Origin: Pelistega suis
Lineage (GTDB): Bacteria > Pseudomonadota > Gammaproteobacteria > Burkholderiales > Burkholderiaceae_B
DNA: 64,000 nt
Direction: 5' to 3'
Assembly (NCBI RefSeq): GCF_013133795.1
Contig: NZ_JABGBN010000001.1
Span: 310,001 to 374,000 of the forward strand
The translations under genes were made by a program, and so were the position numbers. The notes beneath the pieces were generated by a model, which did not search any database, was not told where the DNA came from, and was given only the letters and a program-made list of their open reading frames with translations. Positions within the stretch are counted from its first letter, which is position 1. Every line of letters begins with the position of its first letter. Positions 36,051 to 44,811 of the stretch are shown here, one piece after another.

Positions 36051-37175
36051 ATGGTGACAGCAAAAAAATCTGCTCCTCGTAAAGTAACTCCTCGTAAGGC
36101 TAGTTCAGGAGATACGATTACAGGTCGTACATCAACACAGACACGTAGCAATGTGGTGAATAACCGTGTACGTGAGCGTATTGATAAAGAGAGTGCTGCT
36201 GTCGCTGTTGCTTTAGAGAAAAAAACTGAGTCTGTACACAGTTTATTAGAGGGATTATCAGCGGATGATCGTAAGGCTTTATTAAAGCTTTTACGTGATG
36301 AAAAACGTAAATTAGACGCAGAGAAAGTTGAAGATTCAGATAATGTGCTTGTCGAAAACTGGCAAGAAGAGGGTGTTTACCCATATCGCTATTTGATGAG
36401 CCGTCGCAATTATGAGTTCCAAAAATATAATCTTCAGGTTGAACTTTTGAAATTACAACAATGGGTTCAGGAAACAGGTTCTCGTATTGTGATTCTTTTT
36501 GAGGGTCGTGATGCAGCAGGTAAGGGTGGTACGATTAAGCGTTTTATGGAGCACTTAAATCCACGTTTTGCTCGCGTAGTGGCACTACAAAAGCCAACTG
36601 AAGTAGAAAGTGGTCAGTGGTATTTCCAACGTTATGTACAACATTTACCGACAAAGGGCGAGATGGTTTTATTTGACCGCTCTTGGTACAACCGTGCAGG
36701 TGTTGAGCGTGTGATGGGATTCTGTTCTGATGCTCAATATAATGAATTTATGCGTCAGGCTCCAGAGTTTGAACGCAATCTTGTACGTAGTGGGATTGTA
36801 TTGATTAAATTTTGGTTCTCCGTCAGCCGTGAAGAGCAACGTCGTCGTTTCCGTGAGCGTAAACACCATCCATTAAAACAATGGAAGCTATCTCCAATTG
36901 ATATGGCTTCTTTAGATAAATGGGACGACTATACTAAAGCGAAAGAGGCTATGTTCTTCCATACGGATACGAGCGACGCGCCTTGGACGGTGGTGAAGTC
37001 AAATTGTAAAAAACGTGCACGTTTAAATGCAATGCGTTATGTTTTACATAAATTTAACTACAAAAATAAAGACCTTAAATCTATCGGTAAAATTGATCCG
37101 CTCATCGTTGGTCGTTCAAATGTGATTTATGAATCAGGCGAAAGCGCTGTTATTGATAAACCTAAAATAGCCTAA
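36051..37175 (+). CDS. ppk2: Polyphosphate kinase 2
   Basis: A 374-residue PPK2-family enzyme using polyphosphate to phosphorylate nucleoside diphosphates or monophosphates. Walker A is LFEGRDAAGKGGTIKRF, Walker B is VLFDRSWYNRAGVERVMGF, and the lid is FRERKHHPLKQWKLSP. The first 75 residues are a basic, Ser/Thr-rich, probably disordered extension followed by a Lys/Glu helix, longer than minimal PPK2s. It is monocistronic with a clear terminator. Confidence 0.94.
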   Translation: MVTAKKSAPRKVTPRKASSGDTITGRTSTQTRSNVVNNRVRERIDKESAAVAVALEKKTESVHSLLEGLSADDRKALLKLLRDEKRKLDAEKVEDSDNVLVENWQEEGVYPYRYLMSRRNYEFQKYNLQVELLKLQQWVQETGSRIVILFEGRDAAGKGGTIKRFMEHLNPRFARVVALQKPTEVESGQWYFQRYVQHLPTKGEMVLFDRSWYNRAGVERVMGFCSDAQYNEFMRQAPEFERNLVRSGIVLIKFWFSVSREEQRRRFRERKHHPLKQWKLSPIDMASLDKWDDYTKAKEAMFFHTDTSDAPWTVVKSNCKKRARLNAMRYVLHKFNYKNKDLKSIGKIDPLIVGRSNVIYESGESAVIDKPKIA

Positions 37176-37226
37176 TTGCTTAGCCTGAATGTATAAAGTG
37201 TATTAATTTATTTAAGTTACTTGTAG

Positions 37227-37255
37227 AACCAGTCTTCATTGAAGACTGGTTTTTT
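37227..37255 (+). terminator. Rho-independent terminator after ppk2
   Basis: AACCAGTCTTC (37227-37237) pairs with GAAGACTGGTT (37241-37251), loop of three, followed by a T run. Confidence 0.9.
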
Positions 37256-37399
37256 CATTATGTTGCAATAAAAGGTATCAATCGTTGATATAGGGAAATG
37301 CAATCTGACAAGTTGATGTAATCTCAGTAAAATAAGATGATGTTATTGTCAATACAATGGATGAAAACGTCTTTACGTAACTGAAAAAGAGAGAAGAAT

Positions 37400-38752
37400 A
37401 TGAGTTTTGATTTTGATTTATTAGTGATTGGTGCAGGTAGTGGTGGTGTACGTGCCTCACGTATGGCAGCCGCTCGTGGTGTAAAAGTGGCTGTTGTCGA
37501 AGGAGCTCCTTTAGGAGGGACTTGTGTGAATTTAGGTTGTGTGCCAAAGAAGCTTTATAGCTATGCCTCAAGTTTTCCTGGACATTTTAGCTCATCAAAA
37601 GGTTATGGCTGGAGTGAGGTTTCTTCCTCTTTTGATTGGGAAGTGTTAAAGAAAAATCGTGCGACAGAAATTACTCGCTTAAATGGCATTTATGGCAATT
37701 TATTAAAAGGGTCTGGTGTTGTTCAATTGAACGGTTGGGGGGCTATTGTCGATGCTAATACGGTTAAAGTAGGTGATAAGACATATACTGCACGTTATAT
37801 TCTGATTGCTACAGGTGGATGGCCTACTGTGCCTGATGTACCGGGCAAAGAGCTTGCCATTACGTCTAATGAAATTTTTGATTTGCCAGCCTTTCCTAAA
37901 CGCTTATTAGTCGTTGGCGGTGGCTATATTGCGAGTGAGTTTGCCTCCATTTTTAATGGTATGGGTGCTAAGGTTATCCAGTTGTATCGTTCCGAAAAAA
38001 TCCTACGTGGTTTTGATGAGGATATTCGTCATTTCTTAAGTCAAGAAATGGTAAAACATGGCGTTGATTTACGAGTTAATAGTGATGTTGCCAAATTAGA
38101 AAAGACAGCGACGGGTATTTTAGTTACCTTAAAAGATGGTTCGACCGAAGAGGTTGATCAAGTACTCTATGCGACGGGGCGTGCACCTAATACCAAAGGA
38201 TTGAATTTGGAAGGAGTTGGTGTGGCAACAAGTAAGAGTGGGCATATCATTGTAGATAAAAACTATATGAGTAATGTACCTTCTATTTTTGCTATTGGTG
38301 ATGTGGTGGGACATTTAGAGTTGACTCCTGTTGCTTTAGGTGAGGCGATGGTATTAGTTGATTATTTATTTGGTGATAAAACGCGTCAAATGAGTTATGA
38401 CAATATTCCTACGGCTATTTTTACAACACCTAATGCCGCCACAGTAGGCTTAACAGAAGAACAAGCACGTCAACAATATAAGGATATTGCCATTTATCGC
38501 TCTGACTTTAAAGCGCTCAAGCATACCTTAACAGGCAAAGATGAACGGACATTAATGAAGTTAATCGTTGATAAAGCCAGTGATAAAGTACTTGGCGTTC
38601 ATATGGTGGGTGATGAAGCAGGAGAAATTATCCAAGGTTTTGCTGTGGCCTTAAAAGCGGGTGCAACAAAGGCAATTTTCGATAGTACGATTGGGATTCA
38701 CCCAACTGCTGCAGAGGAATTTGTGACAATGCGTACACCGGTGGGGGATTAA
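37400..38752 (+). CDS. gor: Glutathione-disulfide reductase
   Basis: A 450-residue flavoprotein disulfide reductase: FAD site GAGSGGVRASRMAA, redox-active GGTCVNLGCVPKK, NADPH domain VVGGGYIASEFASIFNG, and C-terminal GIHPTAAEEFVTMRTP with the catalytic His. It regenerates GSH. An AGAGAAG RBS lies just upstream. The last base of its stop codon is the first base of the MscS-like start codon. Confidence 0.95.
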   Translation: MSFDFDLLVIGAGSGGVRASRMAAARGVKVAVVEGAPLGGTCVNLGCVPKKLYSYASSFPGHFSSSKGYGWSEVSSSFDWEVLKKNRATEITRLNGIYGNLLKGSGVVQLNGWGAIVDANTVKVGDKTYTARYILIATGGWPTVPDVPGKELAITSNEIFDLPAFPKRLLVVGGGYIASEFASIFNGMGAKVIQLYRSEKILRGFDEDIRHFLSQEMVKHGVDLRVNSDVAKLEKTATGILVTLKDGSTEEVDQVLYATGRAPNTKGLNLEGVGVATSKSGHIIVDKNYMSNVPSIFAIGDVVGHLELTPVALGEAMVLVDYLFGDKTRQMSYDNIPTAIFTTPNAATVGLTEEQARQQYKDIAIYRSDFKALKHTLTGKDERTLMKLIVDKASDKVLGVHMVGDEAGEIIQGFAVALKAGATKAIFDSTIGIHPTAAEEFVTMRTPVGD

Positions 38753-39993
38753 TGCAGCAACAGATTCAGCATTGGTTAGTTTCAAATAATGTAGCGTTTT
38801 ATCCAGAATATCTTGCGCTTGGTCTTGCCCTTCTGGGTATTTTGATTTGTTGTGTAGGGGTGTCTTATGTGGCGTATTTAGTCTTACGCCGCATTATGCA
38901 AAATGTATGTGCTAAGTCTTCGTTTTTATTTGTACGCAGTCTTAGCGAAACACAGCTGTTTACACATATTAATTATTTAGTTGTTGCCATCGTATTACAA
39001 CAACTATTGATGTTATGGTTGCAGCCATCTACTTTACAAAAGGTATTATTGGTTATCGCTCAAGTATGGCTATTGCTTTGTGTATTATTTATTGCATTTG
39101 CCTTACTCAATGCTTTAACGCGGTGGACATTTGAACGAGGATTTGCAGGTAATTTTCCAGTTCGAGGTCTTATCCAGACCATTAAGCTATTGTTGTCTAT
39201 TGGTATTGGCATTGGTATTATTTCCTTATTAATTGGTCAATCGCCTTTGATTTTATTGTCCGGTTTAGGTGCAATGACGGCGGTATTGATGCTGGTATTT
39301 AAAGATCCTATTTTAGGATTGGTAGCTGGTATTCAGTTGTCAGCGAACAATATGCTCAGTATCGGTGATTGGCTTGAAATGAGCAAGTATAATGCTGACG
39401 GTGCGGTTATTGATATTGGCTTAACTACCGTCAAGGTGCGTAATTGGGATAATACCGTCACCACCATTCCGACTTATGCCTTAATTTCAGACTCGTTTAA
39501 AAATTGGCGTCCAATGAGTGAGTCAGGAGGGCGTAGGATTAAGCGTTCTGTAATGATTGATGTGAGTACTGTTCGGTTTATTTCTGAAGATGAGGTTAAC
39601 CGCTTAACGCGTAGTCCTTTATTATCTGAATATATCATTGCGAAATCGCATGAGTTGGAGCAAGCTAATCGCGAGGCGGATATGAGTTTAGGCTTAAATG
39701 GTCGTCGCCTTACAAATTTAGGGACGTTTCGTGCTTATTTGGCTCGCTATTTAAAGAATCATCCGCATGTGCATCAAGAGATGACTGTGATGGTGCGTCA
39801 ATTAGCCCCTACAGAAAATGGCGTGCCTTTAGAGATTTATTGTTTTAGTAATGATGTGGCATGGGTAAATTATGAGGGGATTCAGGCTGATATCTTTGAT
39901 CATATCTTTGCTGTGGTGGGTGAGTTTGGTTTACGTATTCATCAATCTCCAACAGGCTATGATATGCAGATAGGTCTTCATCATAAGGATTAA
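38752..39993 (+). CDS. MscS-family mechanosensitive ion channel (YbdG-like)
   Basis: A 413-residue protein with about five N-terminal transmembrane helices (first near residues 18-50, pore helix in LLSGLGAMTAVLMLVFKDPILGLVAGIQLSANNMLSIGDWLEM) and a cytoplasmic beta/vestibule domain to the C-terminus. The ADGAVIDIGLTTVKVRNWDNTVTTIPTYALI segment is typical of the MscM/YbdG branch. It likely acts in osmotic downshock. It is transcribed with gor (1-base overlap) and is 12 bases before the asparaginase gene. Confidence 0.9.
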   Translation: MQQQIQHWLVSNNVAFYPEYLALGLALLGILICCVGVSYVAYLVLRRIMQNVCAKSSFLFVRSLSETQLFTHINYLVVAIVLQQLLMLWLQPSTLQKVLLVIAQVWLLLCVLFIAFALLNALTRWTFERGFAGNFPVRGLIQTIKLLLSIGIGIGIISLLIGQSPLILLSGLGAMTAVLMLVFKDPILGLVAGIQLSANNMLSIGDWLEMSKYNADGAVIDIGLTTVKVRNWDNTVTTIPTYALISDSFKNWRPMSESGGRRIKRSVMIDVSTVRFISEDEVNRLTRSPLLSEYIIAKSHELEQANREADMSLGLNGRRLTNLGTFRAYLARYLKNHPHVHQEMTVMVRQLAPTENGVPLEIYCFSNDVAWVNYEGIQADIFDHIFAVVGEFGLRIHQSPTGYDMQIGLHHKD

Positions 39994-40005
39994 AGAGAAA
40001 GAGTT

Positions 40006-41022
40006 ATGCTTAATTCAAATGCTATTGTGGCGATTGGTACCTTGGGGGGTACGATTACAATGACCTCTCAAGATGGGGCGACAGGTGTTAGTTCAACCTT
40101 GGGAGCAGTTGATTTAGTACAGTCTATTCCAGGGCTAGCAGAGTTGGCGGTACAGTTGCGTCTTAAGACGCTTGCTAATTTGGCTAGTGGTTCTATTCAG
40201 TTTGAGCATCTTTTTCAAGCCTTAGCTTGGGCAAAGCAACAAGTAGAAGATGGAGCGACAGGAGTTGTTCTTGTCCAAGGAACGGATACATTGGAGGAAA
40301 GTGCATTTTTCCTTGATATGTATTGGCCTTATGGTGCCCCTTTAGTCTTAACAGGGGCTATGCGTTCTCCTAAAGAGGCGGGTGCAGATGGTCCAGCAAA
40401 TTTATTATCTGCGATTAAAGTAGCAATGAATCCTAAAATGCGGAATTATGGCTCAGTAGTCGTAATGAGTGATGAAATTCATCAAGCGAGATATGTGCGT
40501 AAGCAGCACACTATGTCGGTTAATGCCTTTGCATCACCGGTTGTTGGTCCATTAGGCTATGTTCAGGAAAGTGATATTTTGCTTTATCGTCAGGCTAATG
40601 AGCGAGCAGTATTGCCCATACCTGTGCAATATGATGAGAAAGTCTTGCTAGTAGAGGCAGTCTTGGATGAGTCTATTGAGCTATATCAAGTCTTGCCTAA
40701 GCTTTCGTATGCGGGATTGGTTATTGCGGGCGTGGGGAGTGGGCATGTATCAGAAAACGTGAGAAATGCCTTAATTCCCGTATTGGAGAAAATGCCTGTT
40801 TTAATGGCTTCTCGTACGGGAGCGGGAAGTACGACAAAAGCCGTTTATGGGTATAAAGGGGCCGAGATTGATTTACAGTCTTTGGGTGTGATGATGGCAG
40901 ATGCCTTATGTCCTCGGAAGGCACGCTTATTATTAAGTGCGATTTTATGGTCAGCAGATGGTCAGCGAAGCTATATTGAACAAGCCTTAAGAAAATATCT
41001 TAATACGTATAAAACACCTTAA
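40006..41022 (+). CDS. L-asparaginase
   Basis: A 338-residue asparaginase/glutaminase-fold enzyme. The first active-site Thr is in AIGTLGGTITM and the second in VLVQGTDTLEESAF. Asp and Lys of the catalytic set appear in GAMRSPKEAGADGPANLL. No signal peptide is visible, so it is probably cytoplasmic. It hydrolyses asparagine (possibly D-Asn or Gln) to ammonia. It follows the MscS gene with an AGAGAAAGAG RBS and probably shares its transcript. Confidence 0.92.
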   Translation: MLNSNAIVAIGTLGGTITMTSQDGATGVSSTLGAVDLVQSIPGLAELAVQLRLKTLANLASGSIQFEHLFQALAWAKQQVEDGATGVVLVQGTDTLEESAFFLDMYWPYGAPLVLTGAMRSPKEAGADGPANLLSAIKVAMNPKMRNYGSVVVMSDEIHQARYVRKQHTMSVNAFASPVVGPLGYVQESDILLYRQANERAVLPIPVQYDEKVLLVEAVLDESIELYQVLPKLSYAGLVIAGVGSGHVSENVRNALIPVLEKMPVLMASRTGAGSTTKAVYGYKGAEIDLQSLGVMMADALCPRKARLLLSAILWSADGQRSYIEQALRKYLNTYKTP

Positions 41023-41046
41023 ATAGACTAAGGGTTAATACTAGGG

Positions 41047-41170
41047 ACTCCAAAAAACAACGGTTTTGCGCTTAAAGCCACTTATAATGTGCGCTGCCTA
41101 ACCCAGGTGTGGTGGTATAACATCGAAGAAGTATGCGTGGTTAGGTCATATCGATGTTGTTTTTTGGAGT
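41047..41170 (+). promoter_or_regulatory. Structured 124-bp region before the GntP permease
   Basis: A perfect 15-bp inverted repeat (ACTCCAAAAAACAAC 41047-41061; GTTGTTTTTTGGAGT 41156-41170) encloses two further inverted repeats that cross: CCTAACC/GGTTAGG (41097-41103, 41139-41145) and AACATCGA/TCGATGTT (41119-41126, 41151-41158). A TATAAT at 41083-41088 is a possible -10. As RNA this could switch between alternative folds or form a pseudoknot just before the permease ATG; as DNA it could be a miniature element or a looped operator. No known family is recognised. Confidence 0.5.
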
Positions 41171-41179
41171 AGTAAAGCA

Positions 41180-42574
41180 ATGACTCTTAGTACAATTGCT
41201 ATCCTTGTTTCTTTGTTTTTATTGATGTATCTCGCTTATCGAGGTATTTCAGTTTTAATTTTAGCACCAGTAATGGCAGCCTTAGCTGTCTTGCTATCAG
41301 GCGATTTTTCTTTAATGGCACCTATTTATACCGAAACCTTTATGGGTGCTTTAGGTAATTATCTCTTAAAATTCTTCCCAGTATTCTTATTGGGTGCTAT
41401 TTTTGGTCAGCTTATTGCGGATTCGGGAGCTGCATCTAGTATCGCACATTGGTTCACTCGAATTCTTGGTCCTAAACATGCAATCTTAACGGTAGTATTG
41501 GCGTGTGCAGCCTTAACGTATGGCGGTGTGTCTTTATTCGTGGTGGCATTTGCGATTTATCCTATCGCTAAAGTGATGTTCTATCGTGCCAATTTGCCTA
41601 AACGTTTTATTCCTGGAGCGATTGCATTAGGTGCATTTACGTTTACAATGACGGCATTACCAGGTACGCCTGCGATTCAAAATGCTATCCCTATTCCTTA
41701 CTATCAAACCAATGTATTTGCTGCGCCGGGTCTTGGTTTAATTGCCTCAGTTATTATGTTTTGTTTTGGCTGGTGGTGGCTGACAGCACGTGCGAATAAA
41801 GCAGTAGCTGCTGGCGAGGGATATGGCAATCATAATGACGGTGTTGAGCACGAAAATATCGAGGAAAAAAATGCGATGCCAGTATGGTTAGCATTTTCAC
41901 CGCTTATTTTAGTGATTGGTTTAAATGCCTTATTTACGTATGTCATTTTCCCAAGTGCAGATTTTTCAGCCGTAGCAGCTAAGTTCCCTAATTTAGTTCC
42001 TGCTAAAAATACGGGTATGTGGGCGATTATTATTGCTTTAATCTTATCGTGCATTTGGTTAATTGTGATTGCATGGAATCGCTGGGCTGATTTACGTGAG
42101 ACAATCAATAAGGGCTCTTTTGGCTCTATGCTACCGGCATTTAACACAGCTTCAGAAGTAGGTTATGGTGCAGTGATTGCGAGTCTAGCAGGCTTTGTTA
42201 TTATTAAAGAGTTTGTGTTAGGTGTTGCTCCGGGCAATCCATTGATTTCTGAGGCAGTGGCGATGTCAGCTTTAGCAGGTATCACAGGTTCTTCTTCTGG
42301 TGGTTTAAGTATTGCTTTACAAACATTAGGACCAGACTACTTACGCTTAGCTGTTGAGAATAATATTAGCCCAGAGTTATTACACCGCGTGGCGGTGATT
42401 GCTGCAGGTGGTTTTGATACCTTACCGCATTGTGGTGCTATTATTACATTATTATCGATTTGTGGTTTAAATCACCGTCAATCGTATGCGCATATTGCTG
42501 CTGTCACTATCGCAGGACCTGTGCTTGCTGTAACGGCGGTTATCATCTTAGGAACCATATTTGGCTCTTTCTAA
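41180..42574 (+). CDS. GntP-family permease (gluconate/organic acid:H+ symporter)
   Basis: A 464-residue polytopic protein with about twelve hydrophobic helices. Family hallmarks include the long FLLGAIFGQLIADSGAASSIAHWF and the C-terminal block AGITGSSSGGLSIALQTLG. It imports gluconate, glycerate, hydroxybutyrate or similar acids with protons. The substrate is not deducible. It is preceded by an unusual structured leader and followed by a hairpin and a 47-residue membrane ORF. Confidence 0.9.
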   Translation: MTLSTIAILVSLFLLMYLAYRGISVLILAPVMAALAVLLSGDFSLMAPIYTETFMGALGNYLLKFFPVFLLGAIFGQLIADSGAASSIAHWFTRILGPKHAILTVVLACAALTYGGVSLFVVAFAIYPIAKVMFYRANLPKRFIPGAIALGAFTFTMTALPGTPAIQNAIPIPYYQTNVFAAPGLGLIASVIMFCFGWWWLTARANKAVAAGEGYGNHNDGVEHENIEEKNAMPVWLAFSPLILVIGLNALFTYVIFPSADFSAVAAKFPNLVPAKNTGMWAIIIALILSCIWLIVIAWNRWADLRETINKGSFGSMLPAFNTASEVGYGAVIASLAGFVIIKEFVLGVAPGNPLISEAVAMSALAGITGSSSGGLSIALQTLGPDYLRLAVENNISPELLHRVAVIAAGGFDTLPHCGAIITLLSICGLNHRQSYAHIAAVTIAGPVLAVTAVIILGTIFGSF

Positions 42575-42602
42575 GTAAACGATAGTTATGCTATGATAAA
42601 CG

Positions 42603-42632
42603 AGGGTTGGTTCTTATGAGCCAGCCCTTTGT
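42603..42632 (+). terminator. Weak terminator-like hairpin after the GntP permease
   Basis: AGGGTTGGTTC (42603-42613) pairs with GAGCCAGCCCT (42618-42628, two G-U pairs), followed by only three Ts. It may be a partial terminator that lets some transcription into the small ORF. Confidence 0.5.
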
Positions 42633-42650
42633 ACTTATCAGGAGAAAAGG

Positions 42651-42794
42651 ATGGGTCTTTATATCGGATTAGGTATTGGCTTGTTGCTAGCGACGTGTGT
42701 TGTGCATTGGGTCGTATGGAAATTTTTATTAAAGCCTCGTTTAGACAAGCATGCTAAGATGATTCAAGAGCAATCACAACAGCAAGAGTCATAA
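42651..42794 (+). CDS. 47-residue single-pass membrane protein, uncharacterised
   Basis: ATG 42651 follows CAGGAGA with good spacing. The product begins MGLYIGLGIGLLLATCVV, a clean transmembrane helix (residues 3-25), then WKFLLKPRLDKHAK and a Gln/Glu/Ser-rich tail ending QQQES. I do not recognise the family. The strong RBS, start and hydrophobic-then-charged layout favour a real small gene. It lies 76 bases after the GntP permease, so it may be an accessory subunit, or it may be independent of it. Confidence 0.6.
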   Translation: MGLYIGLGIGLLLATCVVHWVVWKFLLKPRLDKHAKMIQEQSQQQES

Positions 42795-42806
42795 AGTCCA
42801 TTAGCT

Positions 42807-42815
42807 TGTTATAAT
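42807..42815 (+). promoter_or_regulatory. Extended -10 promoter for queCDE
   Basis: TGTTATAAT at 42807-42815 is an exact extended -10 (TGnTATAAT). Transcription would start near 42821-42824, right at the first stem of the candidate riboswitch. Confidence 0.65.
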
Positions 42816-42823
42816 GAAAACCT

Positions 42824-42889
42824 TGTGTGGTTCGAAATCCTCCCACACAGTTATCTAGGTTGCTTAGATAACTAAATCAAAACTAAGGA
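42824..42889 (+). promoter_or_regulatory. Candidate preQ1 riboswitch before queCDE, with an inserted hairpin
   Basis: P1 is TGTGTGG/CCACACA (42824-42830, 42843-42849). Its loop TTCGAAATCCTC contains TCCT (42838-42841), complementary to AGGA of the ribosome binding site (42886-42889), giving the H-type pseudoknot typical of preQ1 aptamers. The GGTTC start of the loop and the A-rich tail AAAACTAAGGA match the preQ1-I pattern. Unlike ordinary preQ1-I, a 9-bp hairpin (42849-42857 with 42865-42873) is inserted before the tail. It should hide the Shine-Dalgarno sequence when ligand is bound. Confidence 0.6.
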
Positions 42890-42897
42890 ACTTATTT

Positions 42898-43572
42898 ATG
42901 TTATCCCAAGAAAAAGCCTTGGTCATCTTTTCTGGTGGTCAAGACTCCACGACTTGCTTGGTGCAAGCGATAGCGACATATGGTCGTGAGAATGTACAAA
43001 CCATTAGCTTTGCTTATGGACAGCGTCATTCGATTGAATTAGAAAAAGCACGTTGGATTGCTCAAGATTTAGGTGTTTCTCAGACGGTGTTAGATTTATC
43101 GCTGATGAAGCAAATTACGCATAATGCGCTGATGGATAATCAAGCAGAGATTGCCGAAGACAACAATGGTATGCCCAACACTTTTGTTGATGGACGTAAT
43201 GCATTATTTTTGATGTATGCGGCTATTTATGCGAAATCACAGGGCATCAAGCATATTATCGTCGGTGTCTGTGAGACGGATTTTAGTGGTTATCCAGATT
43301 GCAGAGATGTATTTATCAAATCAATGAATGTGACCTTGAATTTAGCGATGGACTACGCTTTTCAGATTCATACCCCATTGATGTATTTAACTAAAGCTGA
43401 AACATGGGCATTGGCTGATACATTAGGGTATTTGGACTATATTCGTGAGCATACACATACCTGCTATATGGGAATTGTCGGTGGCTGTGGTGAATGTCCA
43501 AGTTGTGTGTTGAGAGACAAAGGTTTAGCGAGCTATCTAGAAAGTCGCTCAGCACAGGGAGCGTCACGATGA
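42898..43572 (+). CDS. queC: 7-cyano-7-deazaguanine synthase
   Basis: A 224-residue ATP-dependent enzyme turning CDG into preQ0. The PP-loop is [13 protein letters not shown] near residue 10, and the zinc site is [15 protein letters not shown] near the C-terminus. It is first of queC-queD-queE, with its ATG eight bases after AAGGA, which is also the 3' strand of the candidate riboswitch pseudoknot. The stop overlaps the queD ATG. Confidence 0.96.
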   Translation: MLSQEKALVIFSGGQDSTTCLVQAIATYGRENVQTISFAYGQRHSIELEKARWIAQDLGVSQTVLDLSLMKQITHNALMDNQAEIAEDNNGMPNTFVDGRNALFLMYAAIYAKSQGIKHIIVGVCETDFSGYPDCRDVFIKSMNVTLNLAMDYAFQIHTPLMYLTKAETWALADTLGYLDYIREHTHTCYMGIVGGCGECPSCVLRDKGLASYLESRSAQGASR

Positions 43573-43997
43573 AAGTGGTTAAAACCTTTACGTTTGATAG
43601 TTCGCATTTATTGGACGGTCATGACGGAAAGTGCAAAAATCTACACGGACATACCTATAAATTAGAAGTTGAAGTGAGTGGTTCTTTGCATATGGATGGT
43701 CCTAAAGAAGGGATGGTGATTGACTTTAGCGACTTAAAAGCCGTAGTAAAAGAGCAAGTGGTCGATAAGATGGATCATGCCTTTCTTTACAATCGCTTAA
43801 ATGAAAGAGAATGTGCGATTGCGAATTTGCTAGAAGGCTGGAATCTGAAGACGTATCCTTTAGAGCAACGTACGACAGCTGAGGTGATGAGTCGTCATAT
43901 CTTCCAATTATTACAAGAAAAAGGCTTGCCTGTCACACGAGTCAGGTTATGGGAAACGCCTAACTCTTATAGTGAGTATGATGAATATGATGGTTAA
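43569..43997 (+). CDS. queD: 6-carboxytetrahydropterin synthase
   Basis: A 142-residue PTPS-family protein. Zinc-binding His residues are in [22 protein letters not shown], the catalytic Cys is in the GKCKNLHGH loop, and [10 protein letters not shown] is near the end. It converts 7,8-dihydroneopterin triphosphate to CPH4 in queuosine synthesis. ATG 43569 overlaps the queC stop (ATGA); a longer in-frame reading would lie inside queC. Confidence 0.95.
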   Translation: MKVVKTFTFDSSHLLDGHDGKCKNLHGHTYKLEVEVSGSLHMDGPKEGMVIDFSDLKAVVKEQVVDKMDHAFLYNRLNERECAIANLLEGWNLKTYPLEQRTTAEVMSRHIFQLLQEKGLPVTRVRLWETPNSYSEYDEYDG

Positions 43998-44706
43998 TCA
44001 TGAGCAGCCTTTACAACGCTTAGATAGTCAAAATCCTAGCTATCGTATTGTAGAGATTTTTGAGAGCCTGCAAGGTGAAGGTCATAATACAGGTATGCCT
44101 TCTATTTTTATTCGTCTAGGGCGTTGTAGTTTAGCGTGTACTTGGTGTGATACGGATTACTTGAAATATAAAGGGATGACACTAGCAGAGATTCTGGATT
44201 TTATTGCGCCTTATCAGGCTAAAAATATCATTATCACAGGCGGTGAGCCAAGTATTCATCCTCAATTGGATGTATTGTTGTCGGCCTTAAAGAAAAAAGG
44301 TTACTCTTTGTGTATTGAAAGCAATGCTTTACATGAGATTTCTCCTCTCATTGATTATATTGCTGTAAGTCCTAAGTATTGTTACGCTGAAAAATATGAA
44401 CGTGAGTGTATCTCTCAAGCAGATGAGGTGCGTATTGTTGTGGATCCTTTAAGAGCAGGAGAGCCTGAGCCTAAGACCCCCTTAGCTATTGACACTGATG
44501 ATGCTTTCTTATTGTGGTGTGAAAGGATCGCTGCCAAAATTCAAGCGAAGTATTATTTCTTATCACCGCTGGAAGTCGATGGGGAAATGAATATTCTACA
44601 AACCATAAGCTGTATTGGTCGTTTAAATGAGCGTGCAAAGACTAGAGAAAATGCTCCTCATTGGCGATTAAGCATTCAAACGCATAAGTTTGCTCATATT
44701 CAATAA
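43990..44706 (+). CDS. queE: 7-carboxy-7-deazaguanine synthase
   Basis: About 238 residues, radical SAM. The cluster motif is CSLACTWC (CxxxCxxC) in IRLGRCSLACTWCDTDY, preceded by EIFESLQGEGHNTG and followed by IITGGEPSIH. It makes CDG from CPH4, the step between QueD and QueC. Several ATGs cluster at its start; 43990 (MVNHEQPLQ) is preferred and overlaps the queD end by 8 bases. The start is uncertain by a few codons. Confidence 0.94.
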   Translation: MVNHEQPLQRLDSQNPSYRIVEIFESLQGEGHNTGMPSIFIRLGRCSLACTWCDTDYLKYKGMTLAEILDFIAPYQAKNIIITGGEPSIHPQLDVLLSALKKKGYSLCIESNALHEISPLIDYIAVSPKYCYAEKYERECISQADEVRIVVDPLRAGEPEPKTPLAIDTDDAFLLWCERIAAKIQAKYYFLSPLEVDGEMNILQTISCIGRLNERAKTRENAPHWRLSIQTHKFAHIQ

Positions 44707-44811
44707 TAGTTGTAAAGAGTAGGTGAGTCTTCTATTTTTAAAAACAGAATAGAGGGATTTGTGTTAAGGTAATGTGATAATAAATAGAGAATTAATTCAT
44801 AAGGAAGGATT

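Noticed and set aside
42825-42848. GGTTCGAAATCC resembles a tRNA T-arm, suggesting a tRNA or fragment
   Set aside because: No D-arm, anticodon arm or acceptor stem pairs around it, and the stem pairing is 6-7 bp around a 12-base loop, not a 5-bp T-stem. The preQ1-like fold fits better.
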